Under the pieces are notes generated by a model. The model was given only the letters and a program-made list of their open reading frames with translations. It ran no database searches and was not told the origin of the DNA. A program made the position numbers and the translations under genes. Below are positions 8,749-16,877 of a stretch of DNA of 44,615 nucleotides, one piece after another. Each line of letters starts with the position of its first letter. Position 1 is the first letter of the stretch. Origin of the DNA: Actinomycetales bacterium Ga0077552 (GTDB taxonomy: Bacteria; Actinomycetota; Actinomycetes; Actinomycetales; Microbacteriaceae); the NCBI GenBank assembly GCA_001464255.1, contig LNFD01000192.1, forward strand, positions 1 through 44,615. The letters run 5' to 3'.

Positions 8749-9446
8749 TCGTCACCGCCGTCGCGGCGGCGCGATGCGCCGAGGTCCTCGTGGAACACGC
8801 CGATGTCGCGGAGGCGGTCGATCATGCGGCGGTCGAAGCGCGCGTCGAAGTCGGCGCGAGCGAGGTTGCCGATGAGGACCGTCTTGCGGTCGTTGTTCAT
8901 GCGGTCGTCCACGATCTCGAGCAGCGCCATGCGGGCGCGCTCCTGGTCCTGCGGCGAGACCGCGGTTCCGAGCTCGTCGACGATGAGGGTCGCGCAGCGG
9001 ATGGCCGCGTCCCATTCGCGGTCGTGCCGGTAGCTGCCGAGCCACTTCGCGAGCACGCGCTCTCGCACGTACACGACGCCGGGGCGCCCGCGCTCCATCC
9101 GGGGGAACGCCACGCACGCCGCTGCGGTGGTCTTGCCGCGGCCGAGGTCGCCCGTGAGGACCAGGATGCGGCGCGGCCCGAGCCCGAAGCGGCGCGCCAC
9201 GGAGGTGATCTCCCAGTCCGCGAAGCCGCCGACGCCGCGGTCCTCGAGGACCTTGAAAGCCGAGTCCATCAGCGGCACCCCGGCCTTCCGAAGGCGCATG
9301 ACCCGCCCCTTCCGCAGAGCGCGGTCGTAGGCCGCCTGGCCAGCGACCTGGTCGGCCTCGTAGGCCGCGATGACTGCGGGGTCCTTCACGAGGACCCCGC
9401 GCACCTTCGAGAGCACGTCGTCGAGCACCGAGTTCAGTCGATCCAC
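8745..9446 (-). CDS. DnaC/IstB-like AAA+ helicase loader
   Basis: 233 residues from GTG 9446, preceded by a good Shine-Dalgarno (GGGAGG) inside the end of the initiator gene. Walker A is GDLGRGKT at about residue 98, Walker B is TLIVDELG, and the sensor region is KTVLIGNL followed by FDRRMIDRLRD with likely arginine-finger residues. This is the DnaC/phage P-type loader that brings the host replicative helicase to the origin. Length and the immediate downstream position relative to the O-like initiator copy the lambda O-P arrangement. Confidence 0.85.
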   Translation of the reverse strand: MDRLNSVLDDVLSKVRGVLVKDPAVIAAYEADQVAGQAAYDRALRKGRVMRLRKAGVPLMDSAFKVLEDRGVGGFADWEITSVARRFGLGPRRILVLTGDLGRGKTTAAACVAFPRMERGRPGVVYVRERVLAKWLGSYRHDREWDAAIRCATLIVDELGTAVSPQDQERARMALLEIVDDRMNNDRKTVLIGNLARADFDARFDRRMIDRLRDIGVFHEDLGASRRRDGGDE

Positions 9447-9447
9447 G

Positions 9448-10500
9448 TCAGCCTCCCATCGCTTCGAGCTGGGCCTTCTCGGCCGGTGTCAGGGGGCTGC
9501 GGTCAGCCTCCGGGATGAGTTCGTGAGCGGGCTTGCTCGGCGGTCCGCCCGTGCTCGGTCGCGTGCTCGAAGCCGCGTACTTCGCCGGGTCCTCCGCGAT
9601 CCACGCCCACGGCACGCGGTGCTTGAGCAGCCGCGCCGTCGAGTAGGCGCCCTCGACGCAGCGCACGGCGGCGACCTCCGGGTCAGGCTGGGACAGGCAC
9701 CATGCCGCGGTCTCGTCGATGGCCGACCGAGCGGCGCTGTGGCCCTGCCAGAGGTCCCTGAACGCCCCCTCGTACGCCTTGGCGTAGAGCCCGATGAGCC
9801 GGGTAGCCATCGACGCCTTCGAGGCGGCGCGCTCGACCAGCGCCTCGCCAGGGTCCACCGGTGCCATGGGCGCCGCCTGAGCCGGGGCGACGACGGGGAC
9901 CGGTCTCGGATGGACCTCGACGTCCGACGGGACGGGGGGGGCCGGCGCGTCAGCGCCCTCTCCCCCTCTCTCAGAGGTCTTAGGTCTTATGTCTTCTGTC
10001 TTCGCGCGAGAGACTCCGTCCGCCGTCTTCGGTTTGTCCTGCCGACGTCCTTCGGACGTCTTGAGGACGTCCGAAGGACGTCCGGCGGACGTCGCTTCGC
10101 GCTTGGCCGCTTCCTCCGCCCTCTTCAGGCGCTTCTTCTCGGCGTCGGCCGCCTTTGAGTCGGCCCATTCGGCCGCGGTGATGTTCGAGTCGGCGAACCC
10201 GTGGATGGCCGAATCGACCACGAGGTCGTTGGTCTCGAGCTCCGCGAGCGCGGACGCGCGGTCCTTCGGAGAGCACGACGCGGCGACGAGCACGACGGTC
10301 GTCGAACTCACCCGGCCATCGGTCTCCTGGTCGATCGCGTAGCTGAGGAGCGAGGCCCAGAGGCCTCGCGCGGCGAGCGAGAGCGGCTCGTAGACCTTCC
10401 CCTTGTGCGGCCCGCCGGCCACCTTCGGGTGACGCCAGAGGTCGCCATGAAGGGCCGCGTAGCGTCCCTTCCTCTTGCTGGTGCTCTTCTCGGTGCTCAC
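9448..10500 (-). CDS. Replication initiator, lambda O / DnaD-like
   Basis: 350 residues from GTG 10500, overlapping the upstream stop (GTGA); the open frame extends further upstream but that part is shadow. The N-terminus (~10-110) has the layout of phage replisome organisers: HGDLWRHPKV, then LAARGLWASLLSYAIDQ, then TDGRV, a winged-helix-like fold. Residues ~125-215 are a charged, low-complexity linker with Lys/Arg/Ser, Pro and Ala. Residues ~225-325 form a helical domain. The linker DNA carries regular 11-bp and 7-bp repeats that look like iterons (separate entry). The protein probably binds them and recruits the loader encoded next. Confidence 0.72.
   Translation of the reverse strand: MSTEKSTSKRKGRYAALHGDLWRHPKVAGGPHKGKVYEPLSLAARGLWASLLSYAIDQETDGRVSSTTVVLVAASCSPKDRASALAELETNDLVVDSAIHGFADSNITAAEWADSKAADAEKKRLKRAEEAAKREATSAGRPSDVLKTSEGRRQDKPKTADGVSRAKTEDIRPKTSERGGEGADAPAPPVPSDVEVHPRPVPVVAPAQAAPMAPVDPGEALVERAASKASMATRLIGLYAKAYEGAFRDLWQGHSAARSAIDETAAWCLSQPDPEVAAVRCVEGAYSTARLLKHRVPWAWIAEDPAKYAASSTRPSTGGPPSKPAHELIPEADRSPLTPAEKAQLEAMGG
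9977..10093. repeat. Iteron-like repeat cluster, candidate replication origin inside initiator gene
   Basis: On the plus strand the palindromic hexamer GACGTC occurs five times with exact 11-bp spacing (starts 10044, 10055, 10066, 10077, 10088). Within it, 10044-10060 and 10066-10082 form a perfect 17-bp inverted repeat around the loop TTGAG. About 40 bp away, GTCTT occurs four times with exact 7-bp spacing (9977, 9984, 9991, 9998), in a stretch less GC-rich than its surroundings. The 11-bp period places sites on one helix face. Lambda and related phages keep origin iterons in the O gene, so this is a plausible origin. Simple repeat expansion in a linker-coding region is the alternative. Confidence 0.5.
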
Positions 10501-11081
10501 GGGGCACACCTCGCCAGGATCTCGCCGTTCACCTCGACCACCTCCACCACCACCACGCCGGCCTTGCGGAGCGCGCGCTCGACACGGGACCGGGCTGCCG
10601 TCCTCGCCCGCTCCTCGGCGGCTGACCCGCCAGGCCCGCCCATCTCGATCGCCTCGGCGAGGGACTTCGTCCTCAGGCGCATCCGAAGGGCGTCGTAGGA
10701 GATCCCCAGCCGTCGAGCCCAGCCGGCCCGGGTGAGGCGTTCGCCCTTGTAGGCGTACCGGCGACCGTCGACTGCAGGGCTCGTCCCACGGTGCATCAGG
10801 ACGCCGCGCAGCTCGAGCTTGGTGGAGGCGGACTCCGAGGCGCTCGGGGCGGCGCGGCTTGGTGCACCTAGGACCACGAGCTGCTCGCCGTCGGGCCAGG
10901 CCGTGGGCGCCTCGCCGCGGGCGTGGGCTGCGCCGACGGGGCACCGATGGCACGCGTCGGCCGCGATGACCTTCGCCCGGAGGCCGCCGCTCACGTCGGG
11001 ATCGGACCGGCGGTGCTTTGCGGCGCACGCTTCGCGCGAGAGGGTCGCGCTGAGGGGGCGGCAGCGGAAGTGCTCGGTCAT
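10497..11081 (-). CDS. Zinc-module and HTH protein, paralogue of 5792-6865
   Basis: 194 residues; ATG 11081 overlaps the upstream stop. The N-terminus FRCRPLSATLSREACAAKH, then DACHRCPVGAAHARGE, matches the first module of the 5792-6865 protein, with Cys and His in the same places, and both continue to a WPDG. Residues ~115-150 (TRAGWARRLGISYDALRMRL) are an HTH of the kind that follows the same module in the paralogue. The last 50 residues are beta-rich. Likely a DNA-binding protein of the replication operon. Confidence 0.62.
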   Translation of the reverse strand: MTEHFRCRPLSATLSREACAAKHRRSDPDVSGGLRAKVIAADACHRCPVGAAHARGEAPTAWPDGEQLVVLGAPSRAAPSASESASTKLELRGVLMHRGTSPAVDGRRYAYKGERLTRAGWARRLGISYDALRMRLRTKSLAEAIEMGGPGGSAAEERARTAARSRVERALRKAGVVVVEVVEVNGEILARCAP

Positions 11082-11320
11082 CGGCCACCCAAAGGTGAGT
11101 AGCCAAAGACGGGCTGCTCCGGCCTCGCCGTGAAGGCGAGGTAGAGGCCGAAGACGCGCCGAAAGCTCGCGCGGTCTAGCTTGACCCCGCGCCCAGCGAG
11201 CTTGTCGTAGAGCGCTTCGCGCTCTGAGAACTCGAAGCCGGCGCTCGTGCCGAGAAGCATGTCGACGTAGTGCGGCCCGGGATCAGGCCACGGCGCGCCG
11301 GTGAAGAGGTGGGTCACCAT
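11078..11320 (-). CDS. Hypothetical protein
   Basis: 80 residues from ATG 11320, overlapping the upstream gene by 7 bp. Helical centre (FSEREALYDKLAGRGVKLD) with aromatic ends. Not recognised. Confidence 0.55.
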   Translation of the reverse strand: MVTHLFTGAPWPDPGPHYVDMLLGTSAGFEFSEREALYDKLAGRGVKLDRASFRRVFGLYLAFTARPEQPVFGYSPLGGR

Positions 11321-11604
11321 ACGTCCTCCGAGTAGAGGTCCGGCAGTCCGTGGCTGCGCCCGGGGACGTTGAGAAGCTGGCCCGCGACCTCGGCGATGCG
11401 CTTCGCCTCACCACGGTCGACGTAGCGCCCAGCATTGGTCAGGAAGCCGCTCTCGTGCTCGCGGAGGCGTCCGTTGAGACCATCCTTGAAGTGGGCGCTG
11501 CACCACGCGTGCACGAGGACGTGGTGGCGGGCGGGGGCGGGCAGCGCCCAGACCTCGCCATTCACGCGGATCGCCGCATGGGTGATTCGCTCGCGCTCAG
11601 TCAT
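11314..11604 (-). CDS. Hypothetical protein next to methyltransferase
   Basis: 96 residues; ATG 11604 overlaps the methyltransferase stop (ATGA). It contains HAAIRVNGEVWALPAPARHH and, later, ESGFLTNAGRYVDRGEAKRI, a pattern I recall from small conserved phage proteins described only as hypothetical (a beta hairpin followed by GFLTxxGRFVdR). No enzymatic motif. It is coupled to the two methyltransferase genes. Confidence 0.62.
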   Translation of the reverse strand: MTERERITHAAIRVNGEVWALPAPARHHVLVHAWCSAHFKDGLNGRLREHESGFLTNAGRYVDRGEAKRIAEVAGQLLNVPGRSHGLPDLYSEDVW

Positions 11605-12422
11605 GACGCAACCTCGGGCAGCGTCGTCTGCACCACCTCGCGCTCGCTTGTCGTCGCACGGATCACGAGCTGCTCGCGTGTGGCCCAGATGCGGTCGGCC
11701 GCGCGGCGTGCACGCGCCTCGTCGATGTCGCCCCCAACGAAGAGGCGTGCGAGGCGCCGCGCTGCGACCCCCGTCGTCCCGCACCCGCACACGGGATCGA
11801 TGACGATGTCCCCGGGCCGCGAGTAGTCCGAGACGATCTCGCTCATGAGGTAGGAGCTCTTGCCGCCGGTGACCTCCGCGTCGTTTGCCACTCCGACCGG
11901 CAGTCGGTAGTCGCTGCGCGTCGTGCCCCACCCGGCGAACTCCTTGTTGCGCGGGCGCGCGACGACGAGCCAGGTCGTGCACGAGCTCGGCCCATCCCCG
12001 CGGCGGCGCACGGTCTGACCGGGCACCACGACGGGCAACGGGGCGAAGGGGTAGAGGCCGGCCGCCTCGAGCTCCCTCTCCCATGCTCGAGCGAGGATGT
12101 GGTCCGTGAGCACGCACCACCACCCGCGAACGAAGGGAGCCCACGTGTCGACGAAGCGCTCGACGTCGAGCGCGCGCCAAGCGGCGTAGGGGAGGAGCGC
12201 GCGGTCCACACCATCGGCGTTGGGGCCCGCGTCGTGACCCTTGTGCACGCGCTCGGAGTACGGCGGATCGATGCACATCAGGTCGCCGAACGTGCCGTCG
12301 GGTCGGTTGCCGAGCGGGCTGCCCGCCATCCAGCGGTCGAGCAGGTCGAACTGCTGGACCCACGGCGCATGCATCACCGCAGCGTGGTCGGTCGTCATGA
12401 TGATCGAGGCCGGCTTGCTCAT
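11601..12422 (-). CDS. DNA methyltransferase, beta class (DPPY type)
   Basis: 273 residues; ATG 12422 overlaps the previous stop. Motif IV is IDPPYSE at residues ~51-57 and motif I, the S-adenosylmethionine site, is IDPVCGCGTTGVAA at about 207. The order IV before I defines the beta class of amino (N4-cytosine or N6-adenine) methyltransferases; DPPY favours N6-adenine, though this is not decisive. No restriction partner is visible, so it is an orphan that could protect phage DNA from host restriction or mark it for regulation. It pairs with the next methyltransferase in the same transcript. Confidence 0.82.
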   Translation of the reverse strand: MSKPASIIMTTDHAAVMHAPWVQQFDLLDRWMAGSPLGNRPDGTFGDLMCIDPPYSERVHKGHDAGPNADGVDRALLPYAAWRALDVERFVDTWAPFVRGWWCVLTDHILARAWERELEAAGLYPFAPLPVVVPGQTVRRRGDGPSSCTTWLVVARPRNKEFAGWGTTRSDYRLPVGVANDAEVTGGKSSYLMSEIVSDYSRPGDIVIDPVCGCGTTGVAARRLARLFVGGDIDEARARRAADRIWATREQLVIRATTSEREVVQTTLPEVAS

Positions 12423-13333
12423 TGCGCCGTTCCCGCCAGGAGGTCCGAGAGCGAGCGCTGGCCACTGACCGCCTGCGCGCTCCTCAGGTGGCCGATCGCC
12501 TTGTCGAAATAGGCATCCTTGAGCTCGGCGCCAACGAAGCGTCGCCCAGCCTTCAGCGTCTCGACGCCCTCGCTCCCGATGCCAGCGAAGGGAGAGAAGA
12601 CGACGTCGCCCGGGTTCGACCAGAGCTTCACGCACCGCTCGATGAGGTCCAGCTGGAGAGGGCAGAGGTGCTTCTCGTCGCGGTCGTCACGCGCGACGGC
12701 GACGTTCAGCACGTTGGTCTGGTCGATGTCCATCCACACCGGCGAGGCCCACTCCTGCCACTGCTTGAGCGGGAAGGACTCGGGCGTGTGCGTGACGGGG
12801 CTGATCTCCTCGCCCTCCGCGGCCCATCGACGAAAGACGAGCACGTACTCCGCGAGGCCCTGTCGCGAGAACGAACTGTCGGTGCGGAGCTGCTTGTAGA
12901 GCAGCCCGTGCGACTTGGTCCTCTGCATCTCGGTGACGGGGCACTTCCACACCGTCACGCGCGAGTGGTACTTCCATCCGGCCGCCTCGTGGATGCGGAT
13001 CAGCTCGCCCGGGAAGTCGCGGAGGCCCGCGCGACCGTCGCGTCCCTGGTAGTCCACGAGGTCCTTGCAGTGCACCGCGCACAGTCGCCCCGGGCGCGTG
13101 ATGCGAAGGACCTCTGATGCGAGGAACGCGTAGTTCTGGAGGAACTGGCGATCATCGACCGAGTTGCCCATGTCGCGCTCGCTGTCGCTGTACGTGTAGA
13201 GGTTGCTGAACGGCGGCGAGTAGACGCTGAGGCCCACGCTCTTCTCTGGCAGCGCGCGCGCGACCTCGACGCAGTCACCGTTGTAGAGATGCCAGTTCTC
13301 GCCGCTCGCCTGATTCAGTACCCGGATGCTCAT
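12419..13333 (-). CDS. DNA methyltransferase, beta class (SPPF type)
   Basis: 304 residues from ATG 13333, overlapping the helicase stop. Motif IV is YSPPFSNLYTYSDSERDMGN from residue ~38; motif I is FSPFAGIGSEG at about 245. The SPPF tetrad is commonest in N4-cytosine enzymes, although N6-adenine is possible. Conserved features I recognise from a widespread phage family include the MQRTKSHGLLYKQL segment and ASPVWMDI. The order helicase, methyltransferase is frequent in temperate phages of Proteobacteria. Role: DNA modification, probably anti-restriction. Confidence 0.82.
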   Translation of the reverse strand: MSIRVLNQASGENWHLYNGDCVEVARALPEKSVGLSVYSPPFSNLYTYSDSERDMGNSVDDRQFLQNYAFLASEVLRITRPGRLCAVHCKDLVDYQGRDGRAGLRDFPGELIRIHEAAGWKYHSRVTVWKCPVTEMQRTKSHGLLYKQLRTDSSFSRQGLAEYVLVFRRWAAEGEEISPVTHTPESFPLKQWQEWASPVWMDIDQTNVLNVAVARDDRDEKHLCPLQLDLIERCVKLWSNPGDVVFSPFAGIGSEGVETLKAGRRFVGAELKDAYFDKAIGHLRSAQAVSGQRSLSDLLAGTAQ

Positions 13334-14730
13334 GCCGCGCTCCTCTCGCTCCTCAGCCACTTCGGGATCGCCATCGGCACCGACGGCGCGTAGGCCACTC
13401 GCGGGCTCGACTTCGACTGCGCACGCCGCATCGCGCTCGCCATTCCGGACCGCATCTCGTCGTGCGCGACCTGCTTGGCGTAGAGCGCGTCCCACATCAC
13501 ACGCTCGGTCGAGGCCATCACCACGTACACGTCGACGGGGCGCTTCTGCCCGAATCGATAGGACCGTCGGACCGCCTGGTAGAAGAGCTCGTAGCTCCAC
13601 GTCGCGCCGCTGAAGACCTGCCGCGCGGCGTGCTGCCAGTTCATGCCCCACCCGAAGACGGATGGCTTTGAAAGCAGTATCCGAGTCTCGCCCGCAGCGA
13701 ACGCGAGCGACGCGGCTTCCTTCCGCTCGAGCGGGTGCGAGCCGCGAACCTCGACGGCCTCGGGGATGGCCTTCGCGAGCGCCTCCGACTCGTAGTCCGT
13801 GTCGCACCAGACGATCCACGTCTCGTCGGGCTCGGCGGCAACCAGCTCTGCGACGCGAGCCACGCGGTCGGCCAGCGTGCGGCGCTTCTCTTTGTGGATG
13901 GAGGTGGCCGACGTCTCGACGACGCGGAAGATCGACCCGACCTCCGCGCCTGCGGTGAGGTCCACGTCCACCCAGCTGGGGATCACCCGCAGCGGAGGGA
14001 GCACGTAGCCTTCGTCGCTGTGGCCAAGGTCCGACGGGAGCGCGCAGCACACGGCCCACGACGCCACCCAATCCCAGAACGACTCGACCGCGTGGCCCTT
14101 CAATCGATACGTGCCGAAGTTCGCCGTGTCGTTGATGAACCAGCGAGTCAGCATGTCCGAGCCCTGCATCACACCCAGGAACTCCGAGTGATTGCCGATC
14201 TCCATGTGGTCGTTCGGGGCGGGCATCGCCGTGCACGCGAGCCGGTACTCGACGGGAGCGCAGCGCCGCACGAGCTCGCGCTTCGTCTTGCCCATGAACG
14301 CCTTGAGGATCGACGACTCGTCGAGCACGACGCCGCCCATCGACTCCACCGGGAGGTCCTCGAGTCGCTCGTAGTTCGAGATGAGGATCGGCGACGAAGC
14401 CAGCGCCACCTCTTCGGCGTTGCGGACGTAGGTGATGCTCACGCCGAGGAGCACACCCTCGGCGATGGTCTGCGTGCTCACCGCGAGCGGGGCGAGGATG
14501 AGGACGGGTCGCCCAGTGTGGGCCGCTACCCAGCGCGCCCACTCGACCTGCATGGCAGTCTTGCCCAGCCCGCAACCGGCGAAGATGGCGGCGCGCCCGA
14601 GGTTCAGCGCCCACTCGACGATCTCACGCTGGAACGCGAAGAGGCGCTCATGGACGCTGCCGTGCGGCACGGGGCGCGCCTCCACCGAGGTGGTGAGCTT
14701 CTCCGCGAGCCACGACTCGTAGGAGGTCAT
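13330..14730 (-). CDS. SNF2/DEAD-type DNA helicase or translocase
   Basis: 466 residues from ATG 14730 (a longer frame to 15009 overlaps the preceding gene), with AGGAGG-like DNA near the start only on the opposite strand, so coupling is the likely initiation mode. Helicase motifs: I GCGLGKT at ~51-57; II VVLDESS at ~135; III TAMPAPND; a C-terminal RecA domain ending with motif VI QAVRRSYRFGQKRPVDVY. This is the SWI2/SNF2-like superfamily 2 set. Phage versions accompany methyltransferases or replication genes; the substrate is unknown. Confidence 0.85.
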   Translation of the reverse strand: MTSYESWLAEKLTTSVEARPVPHGSVHERLFAFQREIVEWALNLGRAAIFAGCGLGKTAMQVEWARWVAAHTGRPVLILAPLAVSTQTIAEGVLLGVSITYVRNAEEVALASSPILISNYERLEDLPVESMGGVVLDESSILKAFMGKTKRELVRRCAPVEYRLACTAMPAPNDHMEIGNHSEFLGVMQGSDMLTRWFINDTANFGTYRLKGHAVESFWDWVASWAVCCALPSDLGHSDEGYVLPPLRVIPSWVDVDLTAGAEVGSIFRVVETSATSIHKEKRRTLADRVARVAELVAAEPDETWIVWCDTDYESEALAKAIPEAVEVRGSHPLERKEAASLAFAAGETRILLSKPSVFGWGMNWQHAARQVFSGATWSYELFYQAVRRSYRFGQKRPVDVYVVMASTERVMWDALYAKQVAHDEMRSGMASAMRRAQSKSSPRVAYAPSVPMAIPKWLRSERSAA

Positions 14731-15323
14731 CGCGACACCGGGAGCAGCGGGCCGTTCTTCAAGCGCTCGATCGAGACGCGGTTGAACTTCCGTCGGACCG
14801 CCGCGCCGAGGTCCACGTCGGCGCGCGCACAGAGCAGGTCGAGATAGATGACGACGTCGGCTGCCTCGTCGGCAAGATGGTCGACGGTCGTCTCGGGGAT
14901 TGCGTGGCTGTTCCCGCGCTCGTCTGCGCGGCGGCGGATGTTCTTTACGACGCCTGCCAGCTCTCCCAGCTCGCCCGCCACCGCCGTGAGCCAGTCGGAG
15001 AACGACCATGCGTCAACGGGGTGGTAGTGCTCCTCGCACCGGGCGACGTTGGTGGCTCGAAGGTCCGCGAAGCTCAGCGCATCGCGGCGCCCGGAGACGG
15101 GCTCGACGAGGGTCGAGTCCGTGGGGTGCCCGGCCTCGCCCTGGACACCGCGTCCAGTCGAGCCCGTCTCCGGATTCCCGAGCAGGCTCAGCTCACGCCT
15201 CAGCGCGGCGACCTCGGACTCGAGCTTCGCGGCTCGCTCTTCTGCCATCTCGGCGCGAACTTCGGCGGACGCGAGCTGCACGCTCACATCGCGCATGGCC
15301 GCGAGGCGCGGGTCGAGGCTCAT
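14727..15323 (-). CDS. MazG-like nucleotide pyrophosphohydrolase
   Basis: 198 residues; ATG 15323 overlaps the upstream stop. An N-terminal coiled coil (~15-50) precedes a MazG-type domain: WLTAVAGELGELAGVVKNIRR followed by DEAADVVIYLDLLCARADVD. The ExxE and ExxD pairs are the metal-binding residues of this fold, which hydrolyses (d)NTPs to monophosphates. In phages such enzymes clean or rebalance nucleotide pools or lower ppGpp. Confidence 0.8.
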   Translation of the reverse strand: MSLDPRLAAMRDVSVQLASAEVRAEMAEERAAKLESEVAALRRELSLLGNPETGSTGRGVQGEAGHPTDSTLVEPVSGRRDALSFADLRATNVARCEEHYHPVDAWSFSDWLTAVAGELGELAGVVKNIRRRADERGNSHAIPETTVDHLADEAADVVIYLDLLCARADVDLGAAVRRKFNRVSIERLKNGPLLPVSR

Positions 15324-15868
15324 TGGACCCTCGCCGGCCCGGGGACCGCGATCACACGCTCGCGCTGCGCCAGCCTGGCGAGCTCGCGGAGAGCGAGGAG
15401 CTTGGCGATGGCGACGTCACACGACGACTCGAGCGCCGCGCCCTTGAAGGCGTCTAGATAGCCATCGGACGCACCGTCGAGCGCCTGGGAGACAGCGAGC
15501 GACGTGCTGCGCTGGCACTGGGCGATGAGCTCGGGCGGGATCGCGCCGGCCTCGACGTCGACACCCACGCGGAGGACGCAGTAGCCGTCGCCCACGATCC
15601 ACTGCGCCAGGATCCGACGCGCCTCGTCGGGCAGCATCGATGCGCGGGCCACGTCGAGCGCGCGGCCGTGCTCCGGGTCGCACATCGTAGAGATCAGAGT
15701 GGGACTCCCGCCGACCGACGCGGCCACGACAGGTCGCGTGAGCGATGGGTCGGCCGCCTGCGCGGCCAGGAGGGCGTCGGCGAGCACGCACGACGCCTCC
15801 GCCCGTCGCAGCTCGAGCTCCTCCTTCGGATCTCGACTGCACCTGCGCTCAGTGATTTTCCCCGTCAT
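15320..15868 (-). CDS. Putative phage regulatory protein (CII-like, HTH)
   Basis: 182 residues; ATG 15868 overlaps the upstream stop (a GTG at 15877 is the alternative). Residues ~40-90 (PSLTRPVVAASVGGSPTLIS then MLPDEARRILAQWIV) have the helix-turn-helix followed by the helix typical of phage CII/CP76-like regulators, but the match is weak. Position early in the leftward operon fits a delayed-early regulator. Confidence 0.5.
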   Translation of the reverse strand: MTGKITERRCSRDPKEELELRRAEASCVLADALLAAQAADPSLTRPVVAASVGGSPTLISTMCDPEHGRALDVARASMLPDEARRILAQWIVGDGYCVLRVGVDVEAGAIPPELIAQCQRSTSLAVSQALDGASDGYLDAFKGAALESSCDVAIAKLLALRELARLAQRERVIAVPGPARVQ

Positions 15869-16029
15869 CGTCGACACTCCTTCTCGGTTTCAGCGTCACC
15901 ATCCGTGGGATGCATGCGCACCCAATCCTCTTCCTCGGCCCGCATCGCACGACGCGAGGTCCACACCCCAAGAGCCGCCCACCCAAGCCAGAAGGAGAAC
16001 AGGCCGACGGCGCAGCAAAGCTCAGCCAT
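15865..16029 (-). CDS. Small single-pass membrane protein
   Basis: 54 residues from ATG 16029, overlapping the upstream gene by 8 bp. One membrane helix near the N-terminus (LCCAVGLFSFWLGWAALGVW), then a charged cytoplasmic-type tail rich in Arg, Glu and Asp. Could be a superinfection-exclusion or holin-like peptide; no family is recognised. Confidence 0.55.
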   Translation of the reverse strand: MAELCCAVGLFSFWLGWAALGVWTSRRAMRAEEEDWVRMHPTDGDAETEKECRR

Positions 16030-16366
16030 GCGCCCCTCCGCCGTCCGAAAGGAGCCACCGCAAGAGAGCGACGCTCGCCTGTTCGTAGAGCGCACGGGCC
16101 TCATCAGCGGCGCCCACGGCCTCGCGCGTGTGTCCCGCCTCGATCATCTCGATGGCGAGGGCTCGCATCTCGAGCGCACGGTCGACCCGCCACCGCACGC
16201 CGAGCGGCGTCAACAGGCCGGCGAGGAGCGCATCCGCGGCCATGACCCACGCGCAGTCGCGGAGCACACGGGACTCGTCGTCCAGGTCCTCGTCGGGGAC
16301 CGAGGTCAGATCGCGAGCCAGGGCGACGCGATCGCGAAACCGCCTGAGAGCCAGCTCGCCAGCCAT
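16022..16366 (-). CDS. Hypothetical all-helical protein
   Basis: 114 residues, ATG 16366, starting 1 nt after the preceding stop. Helical throughout, with acidic patch VPDEDLDDESR and several Ala/Leu-rich helices. No motif recognised. Confidence 0.55.
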   Translation of the reverse strand: MAGELALRRFRDRVALARDLTSVPDEDLDDESRVLRDCAWVMAADALLAGLLTPLGVRWRVDRALEMRALAIEMIEAGHTREAVGAADEARALYEQASVALLRWLLSDGGGAHG

Positions 16367-16639
16367 CTACGCGGCCCTCCCGAAGATGCGGGTGAAGCGT
16401 CGGCGAGCCTGCGCAGCATCGGCGGCGCCCATCTCGGCAGCGATGTGCTCCACCAGCTCGACAGCCGAGCGCCACGGGCGAGCGCCAGCGGCCGACGGGC
16501 ATCCGCGTTCGGCCCACCAGCGGCAGAGGGCCTCGGCGCGGCGCGCCTCGGGGGCCGACGTGGCCCGAGCGGTAGCGCTCGATGCGCCGACGACGACTGC
16601 GACGAGATACCCGTCGCGGGTGACCGACACGGGCAGCAT
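16367..16639 (-). CDS. Hypothetical protein downstream of Cro-like gene
   Basis: 90 residues from ATG 16639, which shares one base with the Cro stop (TGATG). N-terminus is a beta hairpin (LPVSVTRDGYLVAVVVG); the remainder is helical and Ala/Arg-rich. Second gene of the leftward immunity operon; it might be an accessory regulator, but nothing in the sequence shows this. Confidence 0.55.
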   Translation of the reverse strand: MLPVSVTRDGYLVAVVVGASSATARATSAPEARRAEALCRWWAERGCPSAAGARPWRSAVELVEHIAAEMGAADAAQARRRFTRIFGRAA

Positions 16640-16869
16640 CACACCGCCTTGCGCTGGGCGCGGGCCTTGCCGAGCAGCAGCTCGTCGGTGGTGACCCCGC
16701 ACGCCCGGGCGATGGCCGTGATCGTCGACGCCCTCGGAGCGCACTCGGCGCGCTCGATCTTCGAGAGGCTCGACTGCTCGATGCGGGCCTTCTTGGCGAG
16801 CTCTACCTGGGTGAGCCGCGCCTTCTTCCGCGCGCTCCTGACCCGAGCTCCAACGGCTGATGCTTCCAT
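16639..16869 (-). CDS. Cro-like XRE-family regulator
   Basis: 76 residues: essentially a single HTH domain (ARVRSARKKARLTQVELAKKARIEQSSLSKIERAE; recognition helix around 30-40) with no C-terminal domain, the size of Cro. It is divergent from the CI-like gene and heads the long leftward operon, so it probably shuts the lysogenic promoter and permits lytic growth. The ATG lies only 8 nt after the -10 element, so the mRNA has almost no leader. Confidence 0.82.
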   Translation of the reverse strand: MEASAVGARVRSARKKARLTQVELAKKARIEQSSLSKIERAECAPRASTITAIARACGVTTDELLLGKARAQRKAV

Positions 16870-16877
16870 GACTGCGG

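Noticed and set aside
13735..14847. Long plus-strand ORF
   Set aside because: Antisense to the helicase, which has all its motifs; similar shadows at 3184-4566, 8430-9518 and 42281-44017.
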